Shown: positions 27,336-35,753, numbered from the stretch's first letter. The stretch is 64,000 bases of DNA from Micromonospora sp. BL4 (GCF_003667505.1 NZ_RCVJ01000116.1:45496-109495), one strand, 5' to 3'. Translations and numbers: made by a program. Notes: generated by a model from the sequence alone, not told the origin.

Positions 27336-27341
27336 CTACCC

Positions 27342-28217
27342 GTGACCGATCTGGTGCGGGCCCCGGGCCCGGTGGTGATGGGCGTCCTCAACGTCACACC
27401 GGACTCCTTCTCCGACGGCGGACGGTACGCCGACCTCGACGCGGCCGTCGGACATGGCGTCCGTCTGCGCGCGGCCGGGGCGCACCTGGTCGACATCGGC
27501 GGCGAGTCGACCCGCCCAGGCGCCGAGCGGATCGACGCGGCGACCGAGGCCGACCGGGTCCTGCCGGTCATCCGCGAGCTGACCGCCGCCGGCGTGCCGG
27601 TCAGCATCGACACCAGCCGCGCCCGGGTCGCCGAGGCCGCGCTGGGTGCTGGCGCGGTCGTCGTCAACGACGTCTCCGGCGGGCTGGCCGACCCGGACAT
27701 GGCCCGGGTGGTCCGGGACGCCGGCTGCCCCTGGGTGCTGATGCACTGGCGTGGCCACTCGCGGGAGATGCGCGAGCTGGCCAGCTACACGGACGTGGTG
27801 GCCGATGTCCGGACCGAGCTGACCCAGCGGATCGACGCGGCGCTGGCCGCCGGCGTGGCCGCCGACCGCATCGTCATCGACCCCGGCCTCGGTTTCGCCA
27901 AGACGGCCGCGCACAACTGGGAGCTGAGCGCCCGCCTGCCGGAGCTGCTCGACCTCGGATACCCGCTGCTCTTCGGCGCCAGCCGCAAGTCCTACCTCGG
28001 CCGACTGCTCGCCGCCCCGGACGGGACACCGCGACCCACCGCGCAGCGGGAGGCGGCCACCGTCGCCACCAGCGTGCTGGCGGTCGCGACGGGCGCCTGG
28101 GGGGTACGCGTACACGACGTCCGCGCCACCGCCGACGCGCTGGCCGTCTGGGTCGCCACCGGCCGTCCGCGGATGGTCCCCGCCCCTGCCGGCCACGAGC
28201 GAGAGGGACAGCGATGA
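27342..28217 (+). CDS. folP: Dihydropteroate synthase
   Basis: Joins 6-hydroxymethyl-dihydropterin pyrophosphate to p-aminobenzoate in folate synthesis and is the sulfonamide target. Signatures visible are VMGVLNVTPDSFSDGGRY at the start, DIGGESTRPGA, VNDVSGG, DPGLGFAKTAAHN and GASRKSYLGRLL. It has 291 residues. GTG 27342 is chosen because a -10 box lies exactly 6 nt upstream and the preceding in-frame residues are not conserved-looking. It overlaps folB by 4 nt (ATGA). Confidence 0.95.
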   Translation: MTDLVRAPGPVVMGVLNVTPDSFSDGGRYADLDAAVGHGVRLRAAGAHLVDIGGESTRPGAERIDAATEADRVLPVIRELTAAGVPVSIDTSRARVAEAALGAGAVVVNDVSGGLADPDMARVVRDAGCPWVLMHWRGHSREMRELASYTDVVADVRTELTQRIDAALAAGVAADRIVIDPGLGFAKTAAHNWELSARLPELLDLGYPLLFGASRKSYLGRLLAAPDGTPRPTAQREAATVATSVLAVATGAWGVRVHDVRATADALAVWVATGRPRMVPAPAGHEREGQR

Positions 28218-28579
28218 CCGACCGGATCCAGCTGACCGGCCTGCGGGCCCGGGGCCGGCACGGCGTGTACGACTTCGAACGGGTCCAGGGGCAGGACTTC
28301 GTCGTCGACGCCGTACTGGAACTGGACCTCGCCCCGGCCGCCGCCAGCGACGACGTCACCGCCACCGTCCACTACGGCGAGCTGGCCGAACGTCTGGTCG
28401 CCGTGGTGACCGGCGAGCCGGTCAACCTGATCGAGACCCTCGCCGACCGGCTGCTCACGATCTGCCTGGCCGACGAGCGGGTCGCCAGCGCCACCGTCAC
28501 CGTGCACAAGCCGGAGGCGCCGGTGCCGCACATCTTCACCGACGTGGCCGTCACCATGACCCGGACGCGTGCCCGGTGA
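28214..28579 (+). CDS. folB: Dihydroneopterin aldolase
   Basis: Cleaves dihydroneopterin to 6-hydroxymethyl-dihydropterin. Its 121 residues are typical. The family opening GLRARGRHGVYDFERVQGQ and the middle segment VHYGELAERL followed by ETLADRL are present. The start overlaps folP as ATGA and the stop overlaps folK as GTGA, so the three pathway enzymes are translationally coupled. Confidence 0.94.
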   Translation: MTDRIQLTGLRARGRHGVYDFERVQGQDFVVDAVLELDLAPAAASDDVTATVHYGELAERLVAVVTGEPVNLIETLADRLLTICLADERVASATVTVHKPEAPVPHIFTDVAVTMTRTRAR

Positions 28580-29103
28580 CCCGGGCCGTGCTCTCGCTCG
28601 GCAGCAACCTGGGCGACCGGCTGGGCCACCTGCGTACGGCTGTCGCCACGCTCGGCGACACCGTGCTGGTGCTCTCCGGCGTGTACGAGACTCCACCGTG
28701 GGGCGACGCCGATCAGCCGGCGTACCTCAACGCGGTGCTGCTGGCCCAGGACGACGCCGCGACCCCACGCGACTGGCTGGAGCGGGCGTGGGCCGCGGAG
28801 CGCGCGGCCGGCCGGGTCCGTGACCCGCAGCGGCGGTTCGGGCCGCGCACCCTCGACGTGGACGTGATCGCGGTCTGGGGCGACGACGACGAGCCGGTGC
28901 TCAGCGACGACCCCGAGCTGACCCTGCCGCATCCCCGGGCGCACCTGCGCGCCTTCGTGCTGCGACCGTGGATCGACATCCAGCCGTACGGGCGGCTGCC
29001 CGGTCACGGGTGGCTGACCGACCTGCTCACCGCCGGCCCGGCCGCCGACGACGCGCTGGATCTGCGCCCGCGACCGGACTTGGCGTTAGAGTCGACGGCA
29101 TGA
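28576..29103 (+). CDS. folK: Hydroxymethyl-dihydropterin pyrophosphokinase
   Basis: Transfers pyrophosphate from ATP to 6-hydroxymethyl-dihydropterin, giving the FolP substrate. Visible are the N-terminal LSLGSNLGDR, YETPPWG, and the catalytic region RFGPRTLDVDVIAVW with HPRAHLRAFVL. It has 175 residues from GTG 28576, which overlaps folB. The fourth codon before the last residue is the rare TTA (29086-29088). Part of the same stretch, TAGAGT, forms a promoter-like -10 box for the next cistron. Confidence 0.94.
   Translation: MTRAVLSLGSNLGDRLGHLRTAVATLGDTVLVLSGVYETPPWGDADQPAYLNAVLLAQDDAATPRDWLERAWAAERAAGRVRDPQRRFGPRTLDVDVIAVWGDDDEPVLSDDPELTLPHPRAHLRAFVLRPWIDIQPYGRLPGHGWLTDLLTAGPAADDALDLRPRPDLALESTA
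29087..29092 (+). promoter_or_regulatory. -10 box inside the end of folK
   Basis: TAGAGT is 7 nt before ATG 29100 and would start a leaderless message for the mini-ORF and the DUF3180 gene. Confidence 0.5.
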
Positions 29104-29126
29104 CCGAGCGGAGCCGGCCGGCATGA
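29100..29126 (+). CDS. 8-residue bridging ORF between folK and the DUF3180 gene
   Basis: ATG 29100 overlaps the folK stop as ATGA, and its own TGA (29124-29126) overlaps the DUF3180 ATG at 29123 as ATGA. The peptide would be MTERSRPA. It may serve only to couple translation or to receive a leaderless transcript. Confidence 0.4.
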   Translation: MTERSRPA

Positions 29127-29662
29127 CGCAGGCGAAGTCCCCACCACCGGGCGGGCCGGGCCCGGACCGGTCGCGGATGGGCCCCACCCGGATCTCCACC
29201 CTGGTCGTGGCCGCCCTGGCCGCGGCGGCGGTGGCCTGGCTGCTGATCAGCACCCTCTACTACAGCGGCATCCCCCGGCTGCCCTGGCTGCCGGTGGTGA
29301 CACTGGCCGCGCTCGCCGTGCTGGAGGCGTACGCCGCGATCAACACCCGGGGCCGGATCGAGCGCAAGCCCGGCCGCGATCCGGTCAACCCGCTGATGGT
29401 CGCCCGGTTCGTGGTGCTGGCCAAGGCGTCGGCGCTCGCCGCGGCCATTTTCGCCGGCTTCTACGCCGGGCTGGCCGGCTGGCTCTTCGTCGAGACCACG
29501 CGGGCCGCCACGGAGGACCGACCTGCCGCCGGGGGTGGCCTGCTCGCCTCGCTGGCGCTGGTGGGCGCCGCGCTCTGGCTCGAGCGCTCCTGCCGGGTGC
29601 CGGAGCGTCCGGACGACGAGCGTGAGCCCGACCAGCGGGAGAGCCGCCCCGGCCAGCGTTGA
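29123..29662 (+). CDS. DUF3180 membrane protein
   Basis: 179 residues with four hydrophobic segments: about 25-45, 52-70, 95-120 (VLAKASALAAAIFAGFYAGL) and 140-155. The MGPTRISTLVVAAL opening and the GRDPVNPLMVARF segment are typical of the DUF3180 family, which sits after folK across actinobacteria (Rv3605c in M. tuberculosis). Function is unknown; an envelope role is guessed from topology. The start is coupled through the preceding 8-codon ORF. A hairpin begins within its stop codon. Confidence 0.88.
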   Translation: MTQAKSPPPGGPGPDRSRMGPTRISTLVVAALAAAAVAWLLISTLYYSGIPRLPWLPVVTLAALAVLEAYAAINTRGRIERKPGRDPVNPLMVARFVVLAKASALAAAIFAGFYAGLAGWLFVETTRAATEDRPAAGGGLLASLALVGAALWLERSCRVPERPDDEREPDQRESRPGQR

Positions 29663-29690
29663 GAGGCTGTGGGGTCTCCCGACAGCCTCT
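29662..29690 (+). terminator. Hairpin at the end of the fol operon
   Basis: AGAGGCTGT (29662-29670) pairs perfectly with ACAGCCTCT (29682-29690), with an 11-nt loop. It starts in the DUF3180 stop codon. There is no T-tract. Confidence 0.55.
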
Positions 29691-29809
29691 GACAGGGGGT
29701 TACGCCCGGCTCCGGGCGCGGGTACGGTGCCTGCGATCGGAGAGCAACGGCCGCCCCGGTCCGTCCGCCAACCGGACCGGAAACGGCCGGTCACTGGGGA
29801 GGCGGCGTA

Positions 29810-31024
29810 ATGGGGTACGAAGAAGCGGGCCGAGAAGGGTCGGTCGAGCCCTCGTCCGGGGTGCCCGCCGCCGTTCTGGAGAACGTCTTCGACGACCCCG
29901 GTCAAGGTGAGCCCGGTCAGGACCGGATCGGCGTGCACCTGGTGTGGGAGATCCTGCTGCTGGCCGGTCTCGCCACTCTGGGCTGGCTGCTCTGGCGGGC
30001 CGACTCGGACGCGCTGCGCGGCGACAACCTGCGCACCCTGTTGGTCGGCCTGGTCGGGCTCGGGCTGCTCGCGCTCGCCGCCGGGCTGAGCCTGCGGACC
30101 GCCGCCCCGAACCTGGCCGTCGGTCCGATCGCGGTCGCCGCCGCGCTGCACTACGCGGAGCAGGGTGACCAGGGTCTGGCGGCGTCCGTCGGCCCGGCGG
30201 TCGCGGTCGCCGCGCTCGGCGGGCTGGCGCTGGCGCTGGCCGTGGTGGTGCTGCACGTGCCGGGTTGGGCGGCCAGTCTCGCCGGTGCGGCCGGGGTGGT
30301 GGTGTACATCGAACGCCGGTCGGCGCCCGTGCTGGTGCAGGGCGACTACGACCCTGCGCGCACCTCCGGCTACCTGTTCGCCGGCTTCGCCGCGTTGGCG
30401 GTCCTCGGTGGGCTGTTCGGCGCCATCCGGGCGATCCGCCGGCTGGTCGGCCGGTACCGCCCAGTCACCGATCCGGCCCGTCGCCGGGGGGTGGTGGCTG
30501 CCGTGGTCACGGCGCTCGCCCTGGTCTGCTCCTCCGTGCTCGCCGCCCTCGCCGGTGTGCTGCTCGCCGCCAACGACCCCGGGCCGGTCACGCCCGACCC
30601 CGGGCTGGACTGGACCGTGCTGGCGATCGGGGTGGCCCTGCTCGGTGGCACCAGCGCGTACGGCCGTCGGGGCGGCCTGTTCGGCACCCTGCTGGCGGTG
30701 GGACTGGTCACCGTCTTTCAGGCCTACGCGCCGGCGCGCGGCTGGACGGTCGACCACTGGACGGTCGGCGGCGTCGCGCTCGGCGTCGGACTGCTGGTCA
30801 CCCGCCTGGTCGAGACGTACGGACGGCCCCGGCCGGGCAGCCCCGACCGGCCCGAGCCGGTCGGCGACGGCACGATCAGCACGGGCTGGACGACGCCGTC
30901 GTCGCAGCCGGTCGGCAACTGGCCCCCCACCCTGCCGACGCCCGCCGAGCCGGAGCCGATCGACCCGTGGCGCGATCCGCGCTGGGAGGACAGCCCGCGC
31001 CGGTGGGACGCCGGTGAGCGGTGA
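29810..31024 (+). CDS. Polytopic membrane protein resembling ABC permeases of the BPD_transp_2 type
   Basis: 404 residues with about nine hydrophobic segments between residues 45 and 325 and a proline-rich hydrophilic tail (~330-404). Segments such as AVGPIAVAAALHYAE and YGRRGGLFGTLLAVGLVTVF recall branched-chain/ribose ABC permeases, but no ATP-binding or binding-protein gene adjoins it. It may therefore be a stand-alone derivative. ATG 29810 has GGGGAGG 7 nt upstream. Its stop overlaps a GTG of the next frame as GTGA. Confidence 0.7.
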   Translation: MGYEEAGREGSVEPSSGVPAAVLENVFDDPGQGEPGQDRIGVHLVWEILLLAGLATLGWLLWRADSDALRGDNLRTLLVGLVGLGLLALAAGLSLRTAAPNLAVGPIAVAAALHYAEQGDQGLAASVGPAVAVAALGGLALALAVVVLHVPGWAASLAGAAGVVVYIERRSAPVLVQGDYDPARTSGYLFAGFAALAVLGGLFGAIRAIRRLVGRYRPVTDPARRRGVVAAVVTALALVCSSVLAALAGVLLAANDPGPVTPDPGLDWTVLAIGVALLGGTSAYGRRGGLFGTLLAVGLVTVFQAYAPARGWTVDHWTVGGVALGVGLLVTRLVETYGRPRPGSPDRPEPVGDGTISTGWTTPSSQPVGNWPPTLPTPAEPEPIDPWRDPRWEDSPRRWDAGER

Positions 31025-31064
31025 GCCGTGCCGCGTCCGCCGAGCCGGAGCTGATCTCGACCGT

Positions 31065-31070
31065 TAGGCT
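31065..31070 (+). promoter_or_regulatory. -10 box of a leaderless promoter
   Basis: TAGGCT lies 7 nt before ATG 31078. Confidence 0.55.
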
Positions 31071-31077
31071 CGGCGGC

Positions 31078-31386
31078 ATGACCGACACACCTGCCGCCAC
31101 CCCCGGCGGAGCCTCGTTCGAGGAACTCGACGCGTTGTCCACCGAGGAACTGCGGGAGCGGGCGTTCGCCCTGGCCCGGGAGAACCGTGACGTCGGTTTC
31201 TACTTCTCGGTGCTGCGGCACCTGCCGAACGCGGACGAGGCGACGATCCTGGACGGCGCGCCGAACTCGATCGGCCCGATCATCGACGAGGCCAACGCGC
31301 TGTGGCGGGAGCTGACCGGTCACGGGTACGAGGAGACGGAGCCGCTGCTGCGGGCCGCCTTCATCGACTACCTGCAGAAGCACTGA
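31078..31386 (+). CDS. Conserved hypothetical protein, 102 residues
   Basis: A small, acidic, soluble helical protein. Its first ~20 residues are disordered. The core runs from SFEELDALSTEELRERAF through ARENRDVGFYFSVLRHLP to a C-terminal FIDYLQKH. I do not recognise a named function. ATG 31078 is chosen for the -10 box 7 nt upstream. The frame is open to a GTG at 31021 that overlaps the previous stop (GTGA), which would add 19 residues and couple it to the membrane protein gene. Confidence 0.72.
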   Translation: MTDTPAATPGGASFEELDALSTEELRERAFALARENRDVGFYFSVLRHLPNADEATILDGAPNSIGPIIDEANALWRELTGHGYEETEPLLRAAFIDYLQKH

Positions 31387-31439
31387 GCCGGTCCGGGCAG
31401 TCCAGGTCCGCCCGGTCGGTCGGCACGGGCCCTGGACGG

Positions 31440-31943
31440 ATGAGAGGGCTCTTTCACCGCAGCGGCCCGGTCAGCCGCTACGGGACGGCCGCCGGCACCG
31501 GCGCGCTCGCCGTGCTGCTGCTGGTCGGCATCTGCGGGAGTCCGGCGTACACCGGATGGGCCGGCACGCGGACCGACCCGGCGTCGGCCGGCGACTACTA
31601 CCTGCGCCTGCTCGCCTGGCCTGCCTGGCGGCTGGACGCGGACGGGCAGCCCGGCGGGTTGCTCGCCGCCGACCTGCGGGCCGTCCTGCTGGTGGTCGTC
31701 GCGGTGGCCCTGCTCTATCTGCTGCCCGCCGCCCAGGTGGCCCGGGTGCCCGGCTCGGTGAGCCAGTTCTTCTCCGGCTGGGCCGCGTACGTGCTGGCCG
31801 GTGGGCTCGCCGCCGTGCTGGCGACGCCGTTCGGCCCGGACCCGTCGCTGCTGGGCGCGTTGCAGGACGCCAGCGCGGGTGCCGGCTACGGCTTCCTCTC
31901 CGGTTGGATCATCGGCACCGCCAGCCTCGGCGGCCGGGCCTGA
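31440..31943 (+). CDS. Hypothetical membrane protein, four spans
   Basis: 167 residues with hydrophobic helices at about 18-36, 80-100, 115-135 and 145-160, and a hydrophilic loop containing PASAGDYYLRLLAWPAWRLD between the first two. No family was recognised. ATG 31440 follows the previous stop by 53 nt with only a weak GGACGG upstream. It converges on the ABC ATPase gene with a 24-bp gap. Confidence 0.65.
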   Translation: MRGLFHRSGPVSRYGTAAGTGALAVLLLVGICGSPAYTGWAGTRTDPASAGDYYLRLLAWPAWRLDADGQPGGLLAADLRAVLLVVVAVALLYLLPAAQVARVPGSVSQFFSGWAAYVLAGGLAAVLATPFGPDPSLLGALQDASAGAGYGFLSGWIIGTASLGGRA

Positions 31944-31967
31944 CCCGACCGGCCGAGCCGGGGCGGG

Positions 31968-32972
31968 TCAGCCCGCCACGCGGCCGAGGTCGAGCAGGCG
32001 CTGCCGACTGAGCGCGCCCACCGGGCGGCCGCCGTCGGTCACCACGAGCCGGTCCCGTCCAGAGGTGAGCAGCACCGCCAGCGCGTCGTACGCGGAGCCG
32101 TCCAGCGGCACGGTGGGCAGGTCCGCCTCGGCGTCGCCGGGCACCGGCTCCAGCGCGTCCCGGTCGAGCTGGGTGACCGCCAGCCGGCGGATGCCCCGGT
32201 CGGCCCCGACGAACTCGCGCACGAACGGCGTGGCGGGCGCGCCCAGCAGGGCGGCCGGCGTGTCGTACTGCTCCAGGTGCCCGCCCTGGGAGAGCACCGC
32301 GATCCGGTCGCCCAGCCGGACCGCCTCGTCGAGGTCGTGGGTGACCAGCAGGATCGTCTTGCGGACCTCGGCCTGGAGCCGGAGGAACTCCTCCTGGAGG
32401 CGGGCCCGGACGATCGGGTCGACGGCCGAGAACGGCTCGTCCATCAGGAGCACCACGGGGTCCGCGGCGAGCGCGCGAGCCACCCCGACCCGCTGCCGCT
32501 GCCCGCCCGACAGTTCGTGCGGATAGCGGCGACCGAACTGGGCCGGGTCCAATCCGACCAGGTCGAGCAGCTCGTCGACCCGGGCCCGGGTCTGGTCGCG
32601 GGACCAGCCCAGCAGCCCGGGCACGGTGGCGACGTTCGCCCGGACCGTCTGGTGTGGAAACAGCCCGACGTTCTGGATCACGTAGCCGATCCGGCGGCGC
32701 AACCGCACCGGGTCGACGTCGGTGACGTCCTCGTCGCCGAGCATGATCCGCCCGGCGGTCGGCTCGATCAGCCGGTTGACCATGCGGAGCACCGTCGACT
32801 TGCCGCAGCCGGACGGGCCGATCAGCACCACCAGTTCGCCGGCCTTGACCTCCAGGCTGAGTTCCCGGACGGCCTCGGTGCCGTTCGGGTAGCGCTTCTG
32901 GATGCCCTGCAGGGAGATCGACGCCGCGCGAGGGGACTCGGCCCCACCGGCAGCCTCCGGGGTAACGTCCAC
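31968..32972 (-). CDS. Osmoprotectant-type ABC transporter ATP-binding protein (OpuCA/ProV-like)
   Basis: Nucleotide-binding subunit of a glycine betaine/choline-type importer. It has Walker [10 protein letters not shown] near residue 53, the family's [14 protein letters not shown]-loop, signature [15 protein letters not shown] and Walker [18 protein letters not shown]-like regulatory tail starts after ~residue 250 ([31 protein letters not shown]). It has 334 residues. GTG 32972 is only 2 nt from the ATG of the divergent permease, with AAGGA 5 nt upstream, so the ATPase is on the opposite strand from its permeases. Confidence 0.88.
   Translation of the reverse strand: MDVTPEAAGGAESPRAASISLQGIQKRYPNGTEAVRELSLEVKAGELVVLIGPSGCGKSTVLRMVNRLIEPTAGRIMLGDEDVTDVDPVRLRRRIGYVIQNVGLFPHQTVRANVATVPGLLGWSRDQTRARVDELLDLVGLDPAQFGRRYPHELSGGQRQRVGVARALAADPVVLLMDEPFSAVDPIVRARLQEEFLRLQAEVRKTILLVTHDLDEAVRLGDRIAVLSQGGHLEQYDTPAALLGAPATPFVREFVGADRGIRRLAVTQLDRDALEPVPGDAEADLPTVPLDGSAYDALAVLLTSGRDRLVVTDGGRPVGALSRQRLLDLGRVAG
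32963..32968 (+). promoter_or_regulatory. -10 box inside the ATPase gene start
   Basis: TAACGT is 6 nt before ATG 32975, so the permease message is probably leaderless and its promoter overlaps the first codons of the divergent ATPase gene. Confidence 0.5.
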
Positions 32973-32974
32973 GT

Positions 32975-33661
32975 ATGTCCTTCCGCCTGAGCTACCTGGC
33001 CGACCCGGGTAACCCCTGGTTCTCCTGGCAGTACGTGCGGGACAACTCTGACACGATCCTCGCGGCGTTGGGTGAACACGCCTCGCTCACCGGGCGCGCG
33101 GTGCTGTTCGCGGTGCTGATCGCCCTGCCGTTGTCCGTGGTCGCGTACTGGTTCCGCCCGCTGGCCGGGCCGATCCTCGGCGTCACCGGCGTGATCTACA
33201 CCATTCCGTCACTGGCGCTGTTCGCGTTCATCGCGCCCTACCTGGGCACCGGCGCCGCCACCGTGCTGGTCGGTCTGGTCCTGTACGCGCTGCTGCTGAT
33301 CGTCCGCAACGTGGTGGCGGGGCTCAACCAGGTGCCGCCCGAGGTTCGCGAGGCCGCCGAGGGCATGGGCTACGGCCGGTGGGGCCGGCTGTTCCGGATC
33401 GACCTGCCGCTGGCGGTCCCGGGCATCATGACCGGGCTGCGGCTGGCCACCGTGTCGACGGTCGCGCTGGTCACCGTGGGGGTACTGGTCGGGCACGGCG
33501 GGCTCGGTCAGCTGATCTTCGCGGGCTTCCAGAACAACCTCTACAAGGCCGAGATCATGACCGGCACGGTGCTCTGCGTGGCGCTGGCGGTGCTGCTGGA
33601 CCTGCTGCTGGTCCTCGTCGGCCGGCTGGTCACCCCCTGGTCCGCCCGGGGCGTCCGGTGA
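32975..33661 (+). CDS. Osmoprotectant-type ABC transporter permease 1 (OpuCB-like)
   Basis: Membrane subunit of the importer. It has 228 residues with six spans. The MetI/BPD_transp_1 coupling loop is visible as REAAEGMGYGRWGRLFRIDLPLA split across residues 125-147 (EAAxGMG...LPLA), and VGHGGLGQLIFAGF follows. The LADPGNPWFSWQYVRDN opening is typical of OpuCB. The second permease starts within its stop codon (GTGA). Confidence 0.9.
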   Translation: MSFRLSYLADPGNPWFSWQYVRDNSDTILAALGEHASLTGRAVLFAVLIALPLSVVAYWFRPLAGPILGVTGVIYTIPSLALFAFIAPYLGTGAATVLVGLVLYALLLIVRNVVAGLNQVPPEVREAAEGMGYGRWGRLFRIDLPLAVPGIMTGLRLATVSTVALVTVGVLVGHGGLGQLIFAGFQNNLYKAEIMTGTVLCVALAVLLDLLLVLVGRLVTPWSARGVR

Positions 33662-34395
33662 GTGTCGCGGCGAGCCCGGTGCAGCAGGCGGTGCTGTGGC
33701 TCAACGACCCCCTGAACTGGACCAATCCCGGCGGCATCCTGCAGCGGCTCGGCGAGCATCTGGAGATCTCCGCGGCTGCGGTGGCGCTCGGCTGCCTGGT
33801 GGCCTGGCCGCTCGGACTCTGGCTGGGCCACACCGGGCGGGGTGGTGGCCTGGTCGTGCTGGTGTCCAACGCCACCCTGGCCATCCCCACCCTCGCGCTG
33901 CTGACCATCCTGCCGCTGACCTTCCTCGGCTTCGGCCGCACGCCGGTGGTGGTGGCGCTGGCCGTCTTCGCCGTTCCGCCGCTGCTGGCCAACGCGTACA
34001 CCGGCGTACGCCAGGCCGACGTGGAGGCGCTCGACGCGGCCCGCGGGATGGGCCTGTCCGGGGGGCAGGTGCTGCGGCGGGTGGAGCTGCCGCTCGCGGT
34101 GCCCTACCTGGCCGCCGGGTTCCGGACCGCCGCCGTGCAGGTGATCGCCACCACCGCGTTGGCCTCGTTCGTCAACGGGGGCGGCCTCGGCGAGATCATC
34201 CGGACCGGCTTCGGTCTGAGCATCGCGGCAGGCGGGGGTCAGATCCTGGCCGGCGGCGTGCTCGTGGCCGGGCTCGCCCTGCTGGCCGAGGTCGTCCTGG
34301 GCGGCGTTGAACGGCTGGTCACCCCCCGTCCGCTGCGGCGTGACCGGCAACGCTCGGGTCGGCCCCGGCCCGCCGACGCGACCGGCCGCGCCTGA
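33658..34395 (+). CDS. Osmoprotectant-type ABC transporter permease 2 (OpuCD-like)
   Basis: Second membrane subunit, 245 residues, six spans. The coupling loop reads LDAARGMGLSGGQVLRRVEL, followed by PLAVPYLAAGF and a GGGLGEIIRTGF segment equivalent to that of its partner. GTG 33658 overlaps the first permease stop. An arginine-rich C-terminal tail ends near 34395, and a 226-nt gap separates it from the binding protein. Confidence 0.9.
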   Translation: MSVAASPVQQAVLWLNDPLNWTNPGGILQRLGEHLEISAAAVALGCLVAWPLGLWLGHTGRGGGLVVLVSNATLAIPTLALLTILPLTFLGFGRTPVVVALAVFAVPPLLANAYTGVRQADVEALDAARGMGLSGGQVLRRVELPLAVPYLAAGFRTAAVQVIATTALASFVNGGGLGEIIRTGFGLSIAAGGGQILAGGVLVAGLALLAEVVLGGVERLVTPRPLRRDRQRSGRPRPADATGRA

Positions 34396-34468
34396 TCTGC
34401 CCCGGCCCGTCCGACGGACGCATCGTTTGGGTGAGTGGTCTCCCGGCCGGCGACCGGCAGCGAGTCGG

Positions 34469-34490
34469 GCGGTGACGAAGCGGTGACGAA
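34469..34490. repeat. 11-bp direct tandem repeat
   Basis: GCGGTGACGAA occurs twice in a row in the gap before the binding-protein gene. It may be part of a promoter or be fortuitous. Confidence 0.6.
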
Positions 34491-34621
34491 GTCCACCTCA
34501 GGTTGTCGGTCGGTCGCGGAGGATGTTGGGTGGACATTCGCGGGCGGCCGTCAGTCAGGATCGCCCGTCGGACACGCGGCCGGCCCGGGACGGGTCGCGC
34601 CGGGACACGGAAGGCGGGCAC

Positions 34622-35626
34622 ATGCGCGCACGTACACGTCTGGCGATCGGCGCGGTCGGCGCTGTCGCTGCGGCAGGGCTTCTGACCGGGTGTGGTGGCG
34701 CCGGCTCGTCCGGCACCGACGCGCCCCAGCAGAGCGCCTCCGGTGCCGGGTGCGCCCCGGTCGCCGGGCAGCAGCTCATCGCACTGCAGGACGACAAGAA
34801 GCTCCAGAACTCCGACAACGTCATTCCGGCGGTCAACAGCAAGGCGGCCAACCCGCAGTTGATCGCCGCGCTGGACAAGGTCTCGGCCGCGCTCGACACG
34901 CCGAAGCTGATCCAGCTCAACAAGGCCGTCAACGACGACCGCAAGACCCCCAAGGTGGCGGCCGAGGAGTTCGCCTCCGCCAACAACGTCACCGCGGGCA
35001 TCGCCAAGGGCCCGGGCGGCGAGATCGTGGTGGGAGCGGGCAACTTCGCCGAGAGCCAGACCCTGGGCGAGCTGTACCGGATCGCGCTCACCGCCGCCGG
35101 CTACCAGGTCAAGGTGCAGCAGATCGGCAACCGGGAGCTCTACGAGCCGGCGCTGGAGAAGGGCGAGGTCCAGGTCGTCCCGGAGTACGCGGCGACCATG
35201 GCGGAGTTCCTCAACATCAAGGCCAACGGCCCCAACGCCCAGCCGGTCTCCTCGCCCGACATCAACAACACCGTGACCGCGCTGAAGGCCGAAGGCGACA
35301 AGGTGGGCATCACCTTCGGCGCGCCGGCCGCCGCACAGGACCAGAACGCCTTCGCGGTCACGCAGGCGTTCGCCGACAAGTACGGCGTGCGGACCCTGTC
35401 CGAGCTGGCCGCGAAGTGCTCGGGCAACGCGACCGTGCTGGGTGGCCCGCCGGAGTGCCAGCAGCGCCCGTTCTGCAAGCCGGGCCTGGAGAAGACGTAC
35501 GGGCTGTCCGTGGGCTCCTTCTCCTCGCTCGACCAGGGCGGGCCGCTGACCAAGAACGGGCTGCGTACGGGCGCCATCAGCGTGGGCCTGATCTTCTCGT
35601 CGGACGGCGCCTTCGCCACCAGCTGA
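34622..35626 (+). CDS. Osmoprotectant-type ABC substrate-binding lipoprotein, circularly permuted
   Basis: Surface lipoprotein that captures the ligand for the permeases upstream; a quaternary amine is the likely ligand by family. It has 334 residues with signal peptide and lipobox LLTGC (Cys near residue 25). In usual OpuCC-type proteins the order is GxxNFxES...STDG followed by LxxLxDDK...LN..V. Here the second block comes first (LIALQDDKKL near residue 52, PKLIQLNKAV near 95), then IVVGAGNFAESQTL (near 136). The protein ends right after VGLIFSSDGAFATS. So the C-terminal ~75 residues have moved to the front. GGAAGG lies before ATG 34622. A strong terminator follows. Confidence 0.88.
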   Translation: MRARTRLAIGAVGAVAAAGLLTGCGGAGSSGTDAPQQSASGAGCAPVAGQQLIALQDDKKLQNSDNVIPAVNSKAANPQLIAALDKVSAALDTPKLIQLNKAVNDDRKTPKVAAEEFASANNVTAGIAKGPGGEIVVGAGNFAESQTLGELYRIALTAAGYQVKVQQIGNRELYEPALEKGEVQVVPEYAATMAEFLNIKANGPNAQPVSSPDINNTVTALKAEGDKVGITFGAPAAAQDQNAFAVTQAFADKYGVRTLSELAAKCSGNATVLGGPPECQQRPFCKPGLEKTYGLSVGSFSSLDQGGPLTKNGLRTGAISVGLIFSSDGAFATS

Positions 35627-35643
35627 GCACCTCCTGAGGCGTC

Positions 35644-35681
35644 GACGACGCCCCCGACCGCACCAGGTCGGGGGCGTCGTC
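35644..35681 (+). terminator. Perfect 16-bp GC hairpin
   Basis: GACGACGCCCCCGACC (35644-35659) and GGTCGGGGGCGTCGTC (35666-35681) pair perfectly around a 6-nt loop. It lies 17 nt after the binding-protein stop. There is no T-tract. Confidence 0.85.
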
Positions 35682-35747
35682 ACGTCAGTACGCCCGCGCC
35701 CAGCCGGTGCGCCTCACCGGTCCGTTCCCCTGAGCGGGGATCCTCGG

Positions 35748-35753
35748 TAGGCT
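35748..35753 (+). promoter_or_regulatory. -10 box upstream of the repeat-rich protein gene
   Basis: TAGGCT ends 8 nt before ATG 35762; the message should have little or no leader. Confidence 0.5.

Larger units (their letters stand above)
26986..27341. other. Intergenic control region between the channel operon and folP
   Basis: 356 nt without a convincing gene and lower in GC than its surroundings. It must hold the promoter of the leftward channel operon and that of folP. It contains the inverted repeat at 27091-27111 followed by a T-run (TTTTT near 27121), and the folP -10 box at 27330. I could not assign a -35/-10 pair to the leftward operon. Confidence 0.6.
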
